In this document: in pieces, positions 1 through 12,107 of the stretch
Position numbering within the stretch: the first letter of the stretch is position 1
Layout of the letters: every line of letters begins with the position of its first letter
NCBI GenBank assembly: GCA_022376465.1
Contig: JACDTU010000016.1
Coordinates: 620,001-684,000, forward strand
Direction of reading: 5' to 3'
DNA from: Cubamyces lactineus
Taxonomy: Eukaryota > Basidiomycota > Agaricomycetes > Polyporales > Polyporaceae
Length of the DNA stretch: 64,000 bases
The notes under the pieces: model-generated
The model's input: only the letters and a program-made list of their open reading frames with translations
Database searches by the model: none
Told to the model about the DNA's origin: nothing
Program-made: the position numbers and the translations under genes

Positions 1-1
1 G

Positions 2-908
2 ATCCGGGCCCTCCATCCCCCTCCAGAAGAGTCAGGATGTGATAGCTGGTCAGTGCACGTCGGACGTGGTGTCCACCATACTGAACCCCCACGCAACATA
101 GATATCACGTCCATGATACAGGGGTTGGGCCAGGAGTTCGCAGCAGAGGTGAAGACAAAGCAAGATCATCTAGACGTCACGCAGGTGCATCTGCGTGCCG
201 CTACACGCGAGCTCTCTGAGCAGCGGAAACAGATCCAACAGTGGCAGGCACGATGTGGAGAGCTGGATCAGGCGACGCAACGCGTGCGGAACCTTGAAAA
301 GGCACTAGTAGATGAGGACAACTTCGATTGGACGGGTCGAACTGAGCTTGATGGTTCGGATGCGGGCCCCTCTGCGGGACCTGCGTTCCAGGCGCGTGCA
401 GGAGTGTCAACAATGATGGGTATTGGGGGCGCAGTGGATATACCCGCGAACCTGGAGGTCGACCCCGCCGTTCCTGTGGGCGACTCGGCTGCGAGCCTGG
501 TGAGGCTGAGGCGGTTGAAGATGTGGTACACACGTGTGGAGCAGCTTATGGAGTCGCGTCTGCGCTCGTTGGAGGGTGCGAGCGCGGAGAAGGAGTATCA
601 GTGCAAGAAGATCGTTGCGTTGTGCACTGGGGTGCCGATAGACAAGGTGGACGAGGTGAGTGGCTCGTCTATCGGTGTGGCGTGGAATGCGACAGCGATG
701 GCGCACGATGCGTTTGCCCACGAGTGGTGCTAAGCTCGTTTGTGCGCAGCTCCTGGAAAATCTTGTCGTCGCAATGGAGAGCGAATCGCAGGTGATCGAT
801 ATCAGCCGCGTGTCAGGATTCATGCAGAAGGTGCGCAATAACCATAGTGGTACTCGTGCGCAGTGGCCTGCTCACGCGCGAGACCCCGACAGGTCCGGAA
901 TGGTGTGA
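2..908 (+). CDS. MBF-type cell-cycle transcription factor, C-terminal part (5' end outside window)
   Basis: This is the 3' end of a Mbp1/Swi6/Res-type subunit of the MBF (MCB-binding) complex, which controls G1/S transcription in the nucleus. The frame is open from the left edge, so the DNA-binding and ankyrin parts lie outside the window. Exons are 2-655 and 750-908, joined in phase 0. The visible part begins with a coiled-coil-like stretch (about residues 30-100), then a Gly/Ala/Pro-rich linker. It ends in the family's conserved C-terminal helical block, with LRRLKMWYTRVEQLMESRL, then KIVALCTGVPIDKVDE, then across the splice LLENLVVAMES and ISRVSGFMQKV. That block mediates subunit pairing in the family. 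About 20 unconserved residues follow FMQKV before the stop. A further 3' intron could change that tail. Family assignment is firm; which MBF paralogue it is cannot be said. Confidence 0.85.
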
Positions 909-1912
909 TATAGTGGATAGATATGTGCATAAGACGGACAAGCCCAGAGGTACGACATCGTACGGCCCTGGTATGCACGTCGTCGTGCACGCTTCGGATC
1001 AAGGCTCCTATGTTTCTTCCCTTTTGTGTTGGTGTCGTATCGTCAATGGCCCCTCAGCACTGTATTTCTACGCATCGCCGCCTTTTATTATTATGTGCCA
1101 ACGCCACCATATACCCGTGTAGCCCGTCCTAGCTTGTAGCGGCTGAAGCATAGGCCGATGCTGTCACCCCCCAACCCTGGACCAAGGTCCGCGTGTACAT
1201 GTCAAGGTGAGCGCAACTTCTGATGTCGCCCCGGGTAAAGCTTAGAACCCAGTGCTAGACCGCAAAGGCTCCGACTTGCGGTGACTGCAGACCCTCTTTC
1301 TTGAGATCAGCTGTACGAAACCTGTCCCTCCTGTCTCTTGCGGGAAATATTGTTGTCGAAATTCTGGGCCTGAGCATGGGCCATCGATCCACGCAGCGAG
1401 CAAGTGACCCGTCACGGCGTCGGGATAGCTCTCCCATAGCTCCTCGCAGCTCGCGCCGAACATTCCTGGATCAACAGGCGTGCGCATGGACCCACCCTCA
1501 GGCCCCGGGGACACCGGCCCACGGAGAGTACATAGGGGGCTGACATCAGTCGACGGAGCACTGGGCCCGGCCCTCAGTGGACGCTAGTACGAGTTCGGCC
1601 GCTGCTTGTTGCAAGCGCTTTTATGCAGCTCCGTACAATGTGACAGCCGTCACGCCTTGGGGGCGCTGTCGATCGCACTTTGATCGTGGTGGCGGCGAGG
1701 CCACGCACCGTCCAGCGCAACGAACAAGGATGCCCGGTTTTAGATGGCCATTGTCCAGAGCGCAACATGCGCCGTATAAAATTCCAGGGCAAAGACTGCC
1801 GCGTCCACATCTTGCACTTCTCGAATTCTTCGCTTACTGCTGAGCTCTTCTTCGTTCTTGTCCTGTTCAACCGACTTCAAGGTTTCTCTAACGTTGTTTC
1901 CTACTAACCATC
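909..1912. other. Intergenic region with F-box gene promoter
   Basis: No convincing gene is seen in this 1 kb. Short open frames on both strands lack family motifs. The only clear signal is a TATA box (TATAAAA) at about 1775, roughly 138 bp upstream of the F-box start codon. Confidence 0.5.
1775..1781 (+). promoter_or_regulatory. TATA box of the F-box gene
   Basis: TATAAAA lies 138 bp before the start codon at 1913, followed by a pyrimidine-rich leader. Confidence 0.5.
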
Positions 1913-3532
1913 ATGATGCTCCGCCGAGTCGTTCACAACTGGTTTGGCCGGCATGACAGCCGCAAGGGTATGTTCGAACACAGCTGGCACACAAAGTTAT
2001 TCGCTGACGCAAGAGCTACCTGCTAGAACCCTTCGTTATCTCCGAGAACGAGGACGACAGAATGGATGTAGATATGGGTCCCTTGGACAGTCCAGCAGCG
2101 ACAGACGAGCCGCCGCCTCCCGGCGCGGCCACAAAAGCGCCCGTCTCCAAGGCCAGTTACTGCTCAGGTCAGTTGTCAGACTGCGAACGCCTTAATACCT
2201 TAAGCATTTTCGCTGACGAGACGCGTTTTGTAGCAGTAGAATTGCTGCCCGCGGAGGTGCTAGAGCGAATTCTGTTGGAGGCCTGGCTCGACATCCCGCT
2301 CCAGAGCCCTGTCGACCGCTGGACGTTCTTCGCCAACCTGTCCCTGGTCAGCCGGAAGTTCCGCAAATTTGCCTTATGGATCGCGGCTCGGCATGTTCGG
2401 GTGATCGGCCACTCTTCGATGGATATCGACGCCTATCGCAACATCGGGCGTCAGCAGCTCTCCATGAATGGCGACACTTCTGCTGACCCGGACGCATCTC
2501 TCGCGGCCCTCTTCCGGTTCTCGACGGTGTATCTGGACATCACGTACGCGAAACGCTGGATGTACAAAGAGCGTGACCGCTGGCTGCGCGACGACGTCTT
2601 CCCAGGGCGGCCCGACGACAACCTTCCCCCTGTATTCGACGGCCTCCACGTGCTTCAAGACCCCAGCCCCGAAGAGCACCAAGACGCCTTGCCCGAGCGG
2701 CCCGATGGAGAGTACCTCGAGTGGTTGCGTCGACGACGGCGGGACCGGCTCTCTGGCTGGTTCGCAGATCTCCTGGAGGTCGTCCCCGACTGCGCAGCGG
2801 CGGACATCTCGGCGGCCGACGAGGATACGATAGATACGCTCTTCGTCAAGACTTACGGGACCCTCCTCGAGTCGCTGTTGTGGTGGCCATCGCTTTCCGC
2901 GCTATACCTGTCTGTCTTGCCGGGCCGACCCAGCTGCATGGCCGAACTGTCAGGATCTGCGCTTGGGCCCCCACCGTTCCTGCCAGCCCTTCCGACTGTG
3001 AAGACGGTGGGGTTGAGCAGGTATCCCGGATGTTTCTGTTTTCGGGAAATATATGTCAAACGTGAAGCGCATCATTCGAGAGATTGTATCACGCGGCGCA
3101 TCCTACAACCGTATCCAAACCTCAAGACACTGTATCTGGACACTGCACCCGACTTTCCGGACGACGTTGTGTTCCACCCCAACAGTCAACCGCAAGTTGT
3201 CCTAGCACCACTGACAAAGCCGACCAACCACACCTCTTTGGCGTTCCAGGAAGGCACGCCAGTGGACCCTGACGAGCTGGATGCGCTCATCCGCGGCGGT
3301 GTGGGCGAGACGGAATTCCATTTGACGGTCCCTGGGCTCAAGCTCTCCAAGTTTGACTCGTTATGGGAGATCATCCGACCGGTGAGAGCGTTTCTCTCTC
3401 ACGCTCTGACGACTATACGACAACGATTGACACTGTGCGGTCTGACAGGGTAATCGCCAACAACCCACCGCGACATCTTTCGGTGGGTACCCAGCTCCTG
3501 GAGAGGGGGAAGATTTCTTGTTCTATCCGTAG
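1913..3532 (+). CDS. F-box domain protein
   Basis: This is a putative substrate-recognition subunit of an SCF ubiquitin ligase. Proposed exons are 1913-1967, 2027-2167, 2234-3381 and 3449-3532, giving 475 aa. The start is the first ATG after the TATA box, and exon 1 joins in frame (GAA across the splice). The F-box lies near residues 66-110: LLPAEVLERILLEAWLDIP, followed by FFANLSLVSRKFRKFALW, the usual L-P-E-L...I...W and L..VS..W/F pattern. The rest has the mixed leucine-rich and acidic look common in expanded basidiomycete F-box families, with no other domain recognised. The second intron (66 nt) is stop-free and divisible by three, so a retained form would also be translatable. It has a good branch site (CTGAC) and acceptor. 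The third intron removes an alternative stop at 3453. Function beyond the F-box is unknown. Confidence 0.8.
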
Positions 3533-3692
3533 ACGCACCCACCCCGGACGTTTCGCTCGCCACGACGCGGCGTCGAGCGCACCGTGGACGGACCATTTCC
3601 ACTATGACCGTATACTATCGTAGCAAGACTCCTGCGCCTAGTAGCAGACGTACTCCAATACCCCGCTAATCGTACAATACACGTCACATCTA

Positions 3693-5706
3693 TCAGATCC
3701 CGCCGTCGGGCGTGAACAGTTGGTAGTTGCGGTTATACGTCCCCGACGCGAGCATCTTCCCGTCGTGCGACAGGTCCACCGACATCACCTTCCCGCCGTC
3801 CGTCGGCAGCGTGCGCAGGAGCTGCCAGTCGTCCGCGCTCCAGAGCTTCACGAACCCGTCGTACCCCGCGCTCGCAAAGTACAGCCCGGAGCGGTACCTC
3901 CACTCTTCGAGCACCTTGTCGTGCTCCGGGTCCGCGGGCTTGACGTCTGCGTTGGCCTCGTCGGTGCCGTTCATGACGACGTCGGACGTGGCGGTGGAAG
4001 GGGTGTAGTTGGGCGGAAGCTCGTCGGCGTAGAAGAAGCGCACATCGGAGACGTTGGACATGTGCGCGGGGATGGTGTACAACGCCTTTAGCGAACGCAT
4101 GTCCCATATTCGGATAGTGTCGTCGCCGGAACCAGTGGCGATTTGGTATCTACGAAGACCGTTAGACAGGGCGCACTTGCATATGCAACGATGAAATGTA
4201 CCCGTTTGGAGAGAAAGAGATGCCGAAGATGGGTTGTACGTGGCCGTCCAAGACCATCGCTGTTCGGCCTGTCCTGAGGTCCCATACGCGGCCAATGGCG
4301 TCTATTCCACTGTAGATACAAGCGCGTGCGGTCAGTATATCGTCTCAACTGCGAAATACAACGGTGCTTCCGTACCCAGATGCGCAGAGAGCACCATCGT
4401 TCTGGAACTCTATGGAGAAGACCTCTTTTGAGTGCCCTTCTTGCAACAGTAACTCCTTTTGCGTGGCGACATCCCATAGCCTCCACGTCGTGTCGAAGCT
4501 TGCGCTTGCCACATATCGCCCGGATGGATGGAACGCGACACGAGCCACCCGGTCTGCGTGGCCCTTCAATGTCGCTAGAGGTGTCTCGCTAAAACGCTGC
4601 CCTTAGATAGGCAGTCACAGCACTGAAGTACTGATGATACGAACCTATTTAGAGACCACAAATGGACAGACAAGTCGGCTGCGCCGCTGACAAAGTTGAC
4701 CGCGTCTTCACTCAAGGATTTTGTGGCTTCAGGATGCCATGCAACGCCCCCGACACGGTCATTATGTCCTAGCGAACATCACGAATTGAGACATACTGCG
4801 GCCGCGAACCAAATGAAGCGTACATACCTCGGTACGTTCGGACTGGCGTACATTCAGGCACGTTCCACAGCTTGACGTTCCCCGCCCAACTGCCAGTGAG
4901 AAGGTACTTGCTATTAGGCGAGAACCTGACTTGCGAGACTGGGCGCTCATCGCCAATCTGTGAACCGAGTTCTGCAAAGCGCTGTTCACAGTCAGTGAGG
5001 GGTCACGGAGAGCCTCAGAACATGGGCTCACCTTCACTTCGGCGAAGACTTTCTTGCGAATGTCAAGAATGCGCCCAAGGGACATCTTGCTGTCTATCCG
5101 CTGCTGAGCGACTCGTTTTTGAGCTCTACGTGGGAACAAGAAAGCGGAAGGGACGCAGTAAGCACCTATTCATTGACGTCCACCTATTGGGAGCGGAAAT
5201 CCAACCTGGGAAGAGAGTACTCCGCCAAGAACCGCCGCGCCTCCAGCAACTCCAGAGATCCTGGAGAGTAGAACTCCTCGACCTACACACGATGCGTTTG
5301 ACGCGCTCTCTTGAGTACACAGACTGAGGCAGAGACGTACCTCGTCGTCTGAACTCTCTTCGCTGGACTCTTCGTCCACTTGCATAGTATCATCTCCGCG
5401 AGCCGCATTGATTTGCGAGAGCACGTATATGAGACGTTCTCTCCGGTCTGGTGGCTATATGGAGCTCAACGTGAGGCCTGTCTGGTCATGTCAAACGGCG
5501 CGCACCCTTTCACCGAACAGCGTTATGGGTTCTCCAATTTCGCGCAGGCGTGCTTTGACTTTATTGTCGTCTGTAGGTACGGCGAGGTTCCTCGCCTTCT
5601 TCTTGCGCTCCAGTTCGTCGAGGATGACCTGGTTCTCCAGGCGCGCTCGCTCTGAGGCAAAGTAGTTTCCATCGTCTATCAGGTTGTCGAGCGTGAGTTC
5701 CGACAT
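3693..5706 (-). CDS. prp4: U4/U6 small nuclear ribonucleoprotein Prp4
   Basis: This WD40 component of the spliceosomal U4/U6 (and tri-) snRNP acts in the nucleus in pre-mRNA splicing. Nine exons: 5706-5506, 5454-5341, 5282-5206, 5125-5032, 4981-4828, 4768-4645, 4588-4376, 4309-4202 and 4149-3693. The product is 513 aa, close to the size of human PRPF4. The N-terminal Prp4 (SFM/PFU) motif is seen at about residues 46-80: [20 protein letters not shown], then [10 protein letters not shown]. An acidic linker follows ([11 protein letters not shown]). WD repeats run from about residue 175 to the end, with typical endings NVKLWN, SVHLWS, TWRLWD, GRVWDL, IRIWDM and VKLWSA. All eight introns join in phase with GT-AG ends. 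It lies head to head with pmt4, with 175 bp between the start codons, and tail-to-tail with the F-box gene. Confidence 0.95.
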
Positions 5707-5881
5707 GGTTGAAGCAGAGACAGAGCTCGAGAGTTGAGTGCACGCGAGAGACAAGCGAGGGTCGCGTACGGAGAACGAGCGCCCGCAGAGGTACATAGCG
5801 CCCACGGACGTGGTGTTGGCGGACGCGACTGCGCTCTCACCCAACTCTTTCCTCCGCCCCTTCCACGTCTCCTCCTCCAAC
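5707..5881. promoter_or_regulatory. Compact divergent promoter between prp4 and pmt4
   Basis: Only 175 bp separate the two start codons, so both 5' leaders and core promoters must overlap here. No TATA box is visible. A pyrimidine-rich tract just before the pmt4 ATG is typical of fungal start regions. Shared regulation is an inference from spacing. Confidence 0.5.
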
Positions 5882-8729
5882 ATGTCCTCGGGCGGCGGCC
5901 CCAGCAGGATCCGCAACAGAAAAGCTCCCTCAGAAGCCTCGCGCGACTTGTCTATCGAATACGACGACGACGACGAGCGCAACAATGACGTTCAGCATCC
6001 CGTACGTGACACGTATAGCGGGCCGCGCGACTCTTCGCCCACCCATTAACCCATGATCGTCGTCGGTCATTCTAGCGCAACCGCAGCTATGCGGAGAAGG
6101 TGCTTGAGACAGAGCAGGCGAACGTCGGCATGATCGCGCTTCTGACGACGCTCGCGTTTGCGCTGCGCTTCTTCAAAATCAACCACCCCGACCAGGTCGT
6201 GTAAGTACACACGCGCATGCCACCCAGTACGTGTTCATGACCATGCTCCCTCGCTTAGGTTCGACGAAGTCCACTTCGGCAAGTTTGCCTCATACTACAT
6301 CCAGAGGCAATATTACTTCGACGTCCACCCGCCTCTCGCAAAGCTGCTCTTTGGTCTTGCTGGTTGGTTTGTTGGCTATGACGGAACCTTTGGCTTCGAG
6401 AACATTGGCGACAGCTACACTGAGGCACACGTTCCCTACGTTGGCATGCGCGCTCTCCCGGCTATCCTCGGCAGTCTGACCGTCCCTGTGGTGTATGCGA
6501 TCATGAAGGAGTGTGGATTCTCGACCATCGTTGCGACCTTCTCTGCGTGCATTGTCTTGTTCGGTACGTTCTTCGATCGTCTCGGTATCACTGCTTCCCG
6601 CTAATGCTCTATGTAGATAATGCACATGTGGCGCAGGACCGCCTTATCCTGCTCGACGCGACCTTGATCTTCTTCATGACCCTCACGATGTATTGTTATA
6701 TCCGATTCAAGAAGCTTCGCTACCGGTATGATATTTGCGGGTAGAGTGCAAATTCACCGGTACTAATCCTCGATCTGCTAGCGACTTCTCATATGACTGG
6801 TGGCTGTGGCTCCTGTCGTGCGGTACCTTCATGGCCTTCACTTGGGCATCCAAGGTGAACGGTATCCTGACTGTATTCGCCATCGGCATTGCCGTCATCA
6901 TCGACCTCTGGGACATCTTGGATATCAAGAAAGGTCATAGTCTGGTAGGTTGTTCACGCTATCACCCTATGGAATCGTGAGTTGATTTGCGCTACCAGGA
7001 ATACTTCTGGAAGCACTTCGCAGCGCGGGCAGTCGCGTTTATTGTCCTTCCGGTCTTCCTGTATTTGACCATTTTCTGGATCCACCTGTCCATTCTCACC
7101 AACTCCGGCCCCGGTGATACCTTCATGAGCCCCGCGTTCCAGGAGACTCTGAGGGGCAACGAATTGCTCTTGAACAGCCAGGGTCCGTATATTAGCTGTG
7201 TACCACATCAAACGTTTACTGACCAGTACTACAGAGATTCGTTACTACGATACCATTACCATCCGACACAAGGATACCCGTGTCTTCCTCCATTCGCACC
7301 CTGACAAGTACCCTCTCAAGTACGACGATGGTCGTATCAGTAGCCAGGGTCAGCAGGTCACTGGTTACGGTCACGACGACTCCAACAACTACTGGCAGGT
7401 CATCCCGACCAAGGCGCTCCCCGAGACTGGCCGTGGACGCGTTGTTCGCGATGAGGACATTTTCCAGCTCCTCCATGTCAACACCCAGACGCTCCTGCTT
7501 ACGCACGATGTCGCCTCTCCGCTCATGCCCACCAACGAGGAGTTTACTACCTGGCCCAAGGACGACCTTTCGCGCTACAACGACACGCTCTTCCAGCTCC
7601 GCCTTGTCGATGGCTACGAGGGAGAGCCCTGGAAGTCAAAGTCTGGCCACTTCCGTTTGATCCACGTCCCAACGAAGGTCGCGATGTGGACTCACCCGAA
7701 GCAGCTGCCTGACTGGGCGTACAAGCAGCAAGAGATCAACGGTAACAAGAACGTCAATGACAAGACAGCCATCTGGTTCGTTGACAACATCATTGATGAC
7801 GAGAGTGAGTGGCATCCGGCTTCCACATCGGACTGAGATTGATCGTCTCAAGTAGCTGGAGAGGACGCGAAGGAACGCACTATTGACGTCCCAGCCAAGG
7901 AGCCCAAGTCGCTCAACTTCTTCAAGAAGTTCTTTGAACTTCAGATCCTCATGTTGCAACATAACGCCGGCTTGACCGCGTCTCACCCCTACGCAAGTGG
8001 TCCTATCAACTGGCCGTTCCTCATTAGCGGCATCAGTTTCTGGACGCAGAGCGAGGGGCAGAAGCAGATCTACTTCATCGGTAACATCGTTGGCTGGTGG
8101 GCCTGTGTCATTGGCATCTCCCTTTACACTGGAATTATGCTTGCGGACCTCGTCGCGCGCCGTCGTGATGTCGAGCCTCTGACTGAGCGTGAGTAGTGTT
8201 AACCCTGTCTACTTCGCGAGCCACACTGACCAGTGCTATCTAGCCGTGCGCCACCGCCTCCTCAACTCGACCGGCTTCTTCCTGCTCTTCTGGGGCGTCC
8301 ACTACTTCCCCTTCTTCCTCATGAGCCGTCAGCTCTTCCTTCACCACTACCTGCCCTCGCACGTCGCGTCCGCGCTCGTGGCCGGCTCCGTGCTCTCCTT
8401 CGCGCTCTCCGAGTCGGTCAACTACCCGGTCTCTGTCTGGGGCCCTCGGCTCCGCGCGTCCAAACCCAGGACGTACGCGGATCTCGGCTCCCGCGGACCC
8501 ATCATCGTTGGCGCGTTCGTGCTCCTCATGTTCATCTTCTACGTGTATATCGCGCCGCTCACGTACGGTACTCCTGGGTACGTCACTTCTTCTCTTACCC
8601 TCATTTTGTGATGGCCTATGCTAATGCGATGCGGTGTGCTACAGATTGGACGGACACGCTGTCAACGCGCGCAGGATACTCTCCAGCTGGACGCTGCACT
8701 TCGCGGCGAAGCCAACGGACGGCATCTAA
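5882..8729 (+). CDS. pmt4: Dolichyl-phosphate-mannose-protein mannosyltransferase, Pmt4 subfamily
   Basis: This ER membrane enzyme transfers mannose from dolichyl-phosphate mannose to Ser/Thr of secretory proteins, starting O-glycosylation of wall and membrane proteins. Ten exons: 5882-6001, 6076-6200, 6259-6563, 6617-6725, 6782-6944, 6999-7182, 7235-7804, 7856-8188, 8244-8577 and 8645-8729, giving 775 aa (yeast Pmt4 is 762). The catalytic luminal loop 1 carries FDEVHFGKFASYY and YYFDVHPPLAKLL near residues 83-115. The GWFVGYDG...FENIGDSYT segment is Pmt4-like. Several hydrophobic membrane spans follow, then a MIR region encoded largely by exon 7 (about residues 336-525, with repeated LHSHP, LLLTH and RLIHV blocks). 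The C-terminal four-span domain ends with YVYIAPLTYG. No residue looks broken. It is convergent with the P450 gene downstream. Confidence 0.95.
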
Positions 8730-9051
8730 GGGATGGACGCTGTGCGTTAGTTGTGGAGGACGGAGGTAGAGGATATCGGAGCCTCATTTCCAACTTTGAG
8801 CTATTGCTTCGGTCGTCTATATAATTTGGAGTTCCAGCCTTGTGTAAATGAATAATGAGTTTACCGTTGCACACCTCACGCGTTCAACTTCGTGCAGGCC
8901 CCAGGGCCAGGTCGCCCGTGCGAACGCAGAACATTGATCTTCATCAGGTGGTTTGTTGTAGTGATGCAAACAACAGTATGCGCTGTTCTCCAGATCGTTT
9001 GTTAGATTGCGTTGTACATCATGTCATATGTCATATGTGGTAGGGGGTATA
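8730..9051. other. Shared 3' flank of pmt4 and the first P450
   Basis: This 322-bp convergent intergenic stretch has no gene. It must hold both 3' UTRs. The AT-richer piece with aataatga at about 8850 could serve a polyadenylation signal, but nothing decisive is seen. Confidence 0.4.
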
Positions 9052-11124
9052 TCAGGCAGTGCTGGCGCGGACAAGTTCCTCCATGTGTGCATTCCGGGGT
9101 ACGATGCGGCATTCGAACGGTTTCGGATGTCTGTCCGCCCAGTCAGTATATCAAGCCCTCGACCGTGTACGTGCAGCGAAGGCTTACGAGACAGCTAAAT
9201 TGTTGATGTCCAGTGAGAGCGTCTTCGGTTTGCCCTGTACGTCCAGCGGCGGGCTGATGGTGAACGCGTGCAGGATCGAAGCGCAGGTAATCATCATCGA
9301 GACTTCTGCAAAGTGGCGTCCGGGGCAAATTCTGTGCAAAGCGATGTGAGCCCAACCAACGCTGAGGAAAGCGCTGAGGTGGGGCGTAGACTGACCTCCT
9401 GCCGAAGCCAAAGATGTACGCAGCCGGGTCTCTCACGTATGGGTCCAGTCGGCCGTTCTTCAGGAATCGATCTGGGTTGAAGGTCTCTGGGTCGGGATAA
9501 TGAGCCGGGTCTCTGGACATCGCCCTACATGCACCGTGTCAGTACTAAGGCAACCTTTGTACATACATCTGTGAGGGCACTGACCACTGGTTGGGTATCA
9601 CGATCGATCCGGCGGGTATATGGAAGCCATTCAGTTCGTCATCTGCGACCGAGCGGTGGGGCACGCCGATGGGGGCGACGACGTGCCACCGCAAGACCTC
9701 TTTCACGAGCGCCGTCATGTATGGTAGCGAATTGATGTCGGAGAATTCTGGGAGACGGTCTGGGCCGACGACGGCGTCGAGCTCCGCTTGGGCTTTCCGT
9801 TGCGCCTCGGGGAACATCGCCATAGCGAGGACAAAGGCGTGGACGGACGCGTTGGTCTGTACAAAATAATATGGTCAATGGCCGGTGCGCCAGCTCGCCG
9901 GAAACTCCGGGGCTCACGGTATCTGCTCCAGCTGCAGGTGCGTGTCAGTTGGATGGCATCCTTCTTGATTCGGGTGAGAGACGTACCGGCGTAAATTGTC
10001 GCGGTGACATTCCTGGACATGGCTTCGTCGGCGTTATCCTCGATCAGCCTTGTGATGACAGACTGTTTGACGCCGCCCGACAGCTGCACGGCCCCCAGAC
10101 GAGTTATTATCTTTCTAGCGCCAGGCCGCCCTGCACAGAAAAAAATACTGCTCCTCACCATTGCCTCTTTCGCCGAATCGTAGAGGTAATCCCGGATACT
10201 AGCGATCTCCTGCTTCCAAGCGGAGGCGAGCTGCCGGAAATCGGTGCCTGGGAACCAGGACGGGAGCCGTTGCATCGACGGGAACGCCTCTACGAGGTGC
10301 CGGCCTGGGGTGCTGATGTCCTCCGCGATCGTCGCCAGCCTCTCGACGAGCTTGTAGTACTTTCCATCTCCTTGCTTGGCGTCTAGCCCGTAGACGACGC
10401 GCAGGATAACGGCGGCAAACGAACTAACGAAGGAAACGACACGGCATCAGCATCCCGGCCGCCGTAACGAGTCAGCTGAATACACTACGCACAACTTGAT
10501 GTGGGCCGAGAAATCGGCCGGGGTGGTGAGGAGGTTGAGGAGGAGCTCGCGCGTAATCTGCAGCTGGAAGGGGTAGTATCGGGTCATCATCTCTGGCACA
10601 AACGAGTTGTGTAGCTCGCGGCGGTATGCGCGCCACTCTGGGCCGTAGTTCAGAAATACAAAGATCCAGTCCAAATTCGTCCTTGGCGGAGGTGAGCAAC
10701 GGTAGAAAGATACGGGTAGTGGGAAGCATCGCTCACAGATTGACCATTACTGACTGTGGGCGGCCGGAGTAATTCAACGATCTCTTCTCGAGGAGCTCGC
10801 ACGCAACCTCATATGATCCAACGAGAATGACCGATTGGCCGAGCACCTTAAGGTATACAACATGGCCTACATGGGCGGTTATATTGGTGGAGAGTGTTTC
10901 GAGATTAACACACGCGGCGTACCATATCTCTCAGACAAGCGGCGAAAGTCACGACCGAGGTGCCTTCGAGGGAAATCTAGGGCGTTTCCAAGTAAAGGCA
11001 GTGGTGGGGGGCCAGGGGGCAGACGAAGGTGGGCACTCCGCCTTGACCTGAGGACTCGCCAGAGGATGTAGACTGCTGTGGGGATGAGGAGATATGGCCA
11101 AGGGTACATCGAGGTGTACTGCAT
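9052..11124 (-). CDS. Cytochrome P450 (first of two same-family genes)
   Basis: This is a heme monooxygenase, probably ER-anchored, of unknown substrate. Ten exons: 11124-10923, 10866-10737, 10681-10493, 10423-10159, 10083-9987, 9925-9918, 9856-9585, 9524-9396, 9331-9188 and 9130-9052, giving 504 aa. An N-terminal hydrophobic anchor is followed by a proline hinge (LPPGPPPLPLLGNALDFP). The I-helix is near AGADTT, the K-helix ExxR is in KEVLRWH, a PERF-like FNPDRFL follows, and the heme loop is FGFGRRICPGRHFA with the ligand Cys near residue 433. The I-helix AGADTT is split around an 8-nt micro-exon (9925-9918). The last exon encodes SHPKPFECRIVPRN, the family's usual C-terminal block, which is missed if translation is stopped at the in-frame TAA right after VS. 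Fifth-exon upstream intron (75 nt) is stop-free and 3n. Intron layout matches the second P450 at 39.4 kb. Confidence 0.9.
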
Positions 11125-12107
11125 GGCCGGAGATGCATCCTGTCAGATATCGCTGCATCATGAATGGGTTGATGGAGATCATTAGTGGAGTGATTGCATA
11201 CCACGGGGTATAGATCCTAGAGGTCCGCAGCTGAGGTCCTGTCAAGGTTCTCAGAATCTCGAGGGAGGACGGACAGGACGGTGCTGGTGAACATATATGC
11301 CATGCAACCATGGCCATATCAACACATGTGCATTAGGCTGGGACCGAAGCCGCTCATCCCGTCCCTATCCGATCGCACTCACGAGTATGAGAAATTCGCT
11401 AGCGGGCGGTATAATTCCGCTGTTGAAGCCGCTTATCCTGCCGTCCTGCGCTGGTGCAAGCGAGTTTGTCTGAACGATGTCGAGCGGTCCTGACTCCTGG
11501 GGCGATCTCGATGTGTAGGTGCGTGGCCGCTGGTAGGGTCGGTAGTGAATTGCTTGGGCGTTGCATCAGGTCTTAGTGCTTGATTGACAATATTTGCTCG
11601 AGACCGTTCAATGGATACCCCATTGCCTGAGAGATTCAGATCTTTACCTACATCGGCCACCGAAGGCGAGTGGGTATAGCTAGTACTAGGCTCATGGCAC
11701 CAAGCGCCGTCCCAAACGGATCAGCGGTCGACGCCACTGCGCCCTAAGTTGTGTGAATTGTCAGTCTTGTCCGCTGGAATGGTTGTTTGCATTACCCTTG
11801 CCAATTGTTTCTGAGCGACACGAGCGTGCAAGCGACTCGGAACCAAGGACTGTCCTTGAGGCTGCTGATGGTAAGTGAACTAGAGCCGAGTCAGTTGAGG
11901 CGTTAACATTGTCTGTGCGCATTGATAAGATTAGATCTACCTAGACGCCGAGACGGCCTAAGCATTGTCGCGTAGTGCGGCACCGGGTAGCACAAGTCTG
12001 TCTCTTACTTCGTCCCAACTTCGCTCGACTGTCCTCTCGTTCTCAGTCTGTGGGGTATCTCTTTGAGGGTGTAACTACTTTGACAACACGCTAATTGCAC
12101 CGCCAAC
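11125..12107. other. Intergenic region between P450 and vps5 starts
   Basis: About 1 kb between two divergently transcribed genes. Short open frames show no family features. No TATA box or clear repeat is recognised. It presumably holds both promoters. Confidence 0.4.

Noticed and set aside
1242..1514. Minus-strand 90-aa open frame between the MBF and F-box genes
   Set aside because: Composition looks partly coding-like but there is no motif, no partner exon and no promoter signal.
9188..9411. Ending the first P450 at the TAA after VS (about 9184)
   Set aside because: A GT donor lies just there, and the next exon encodes the family C-terminal block, as in the second P450.
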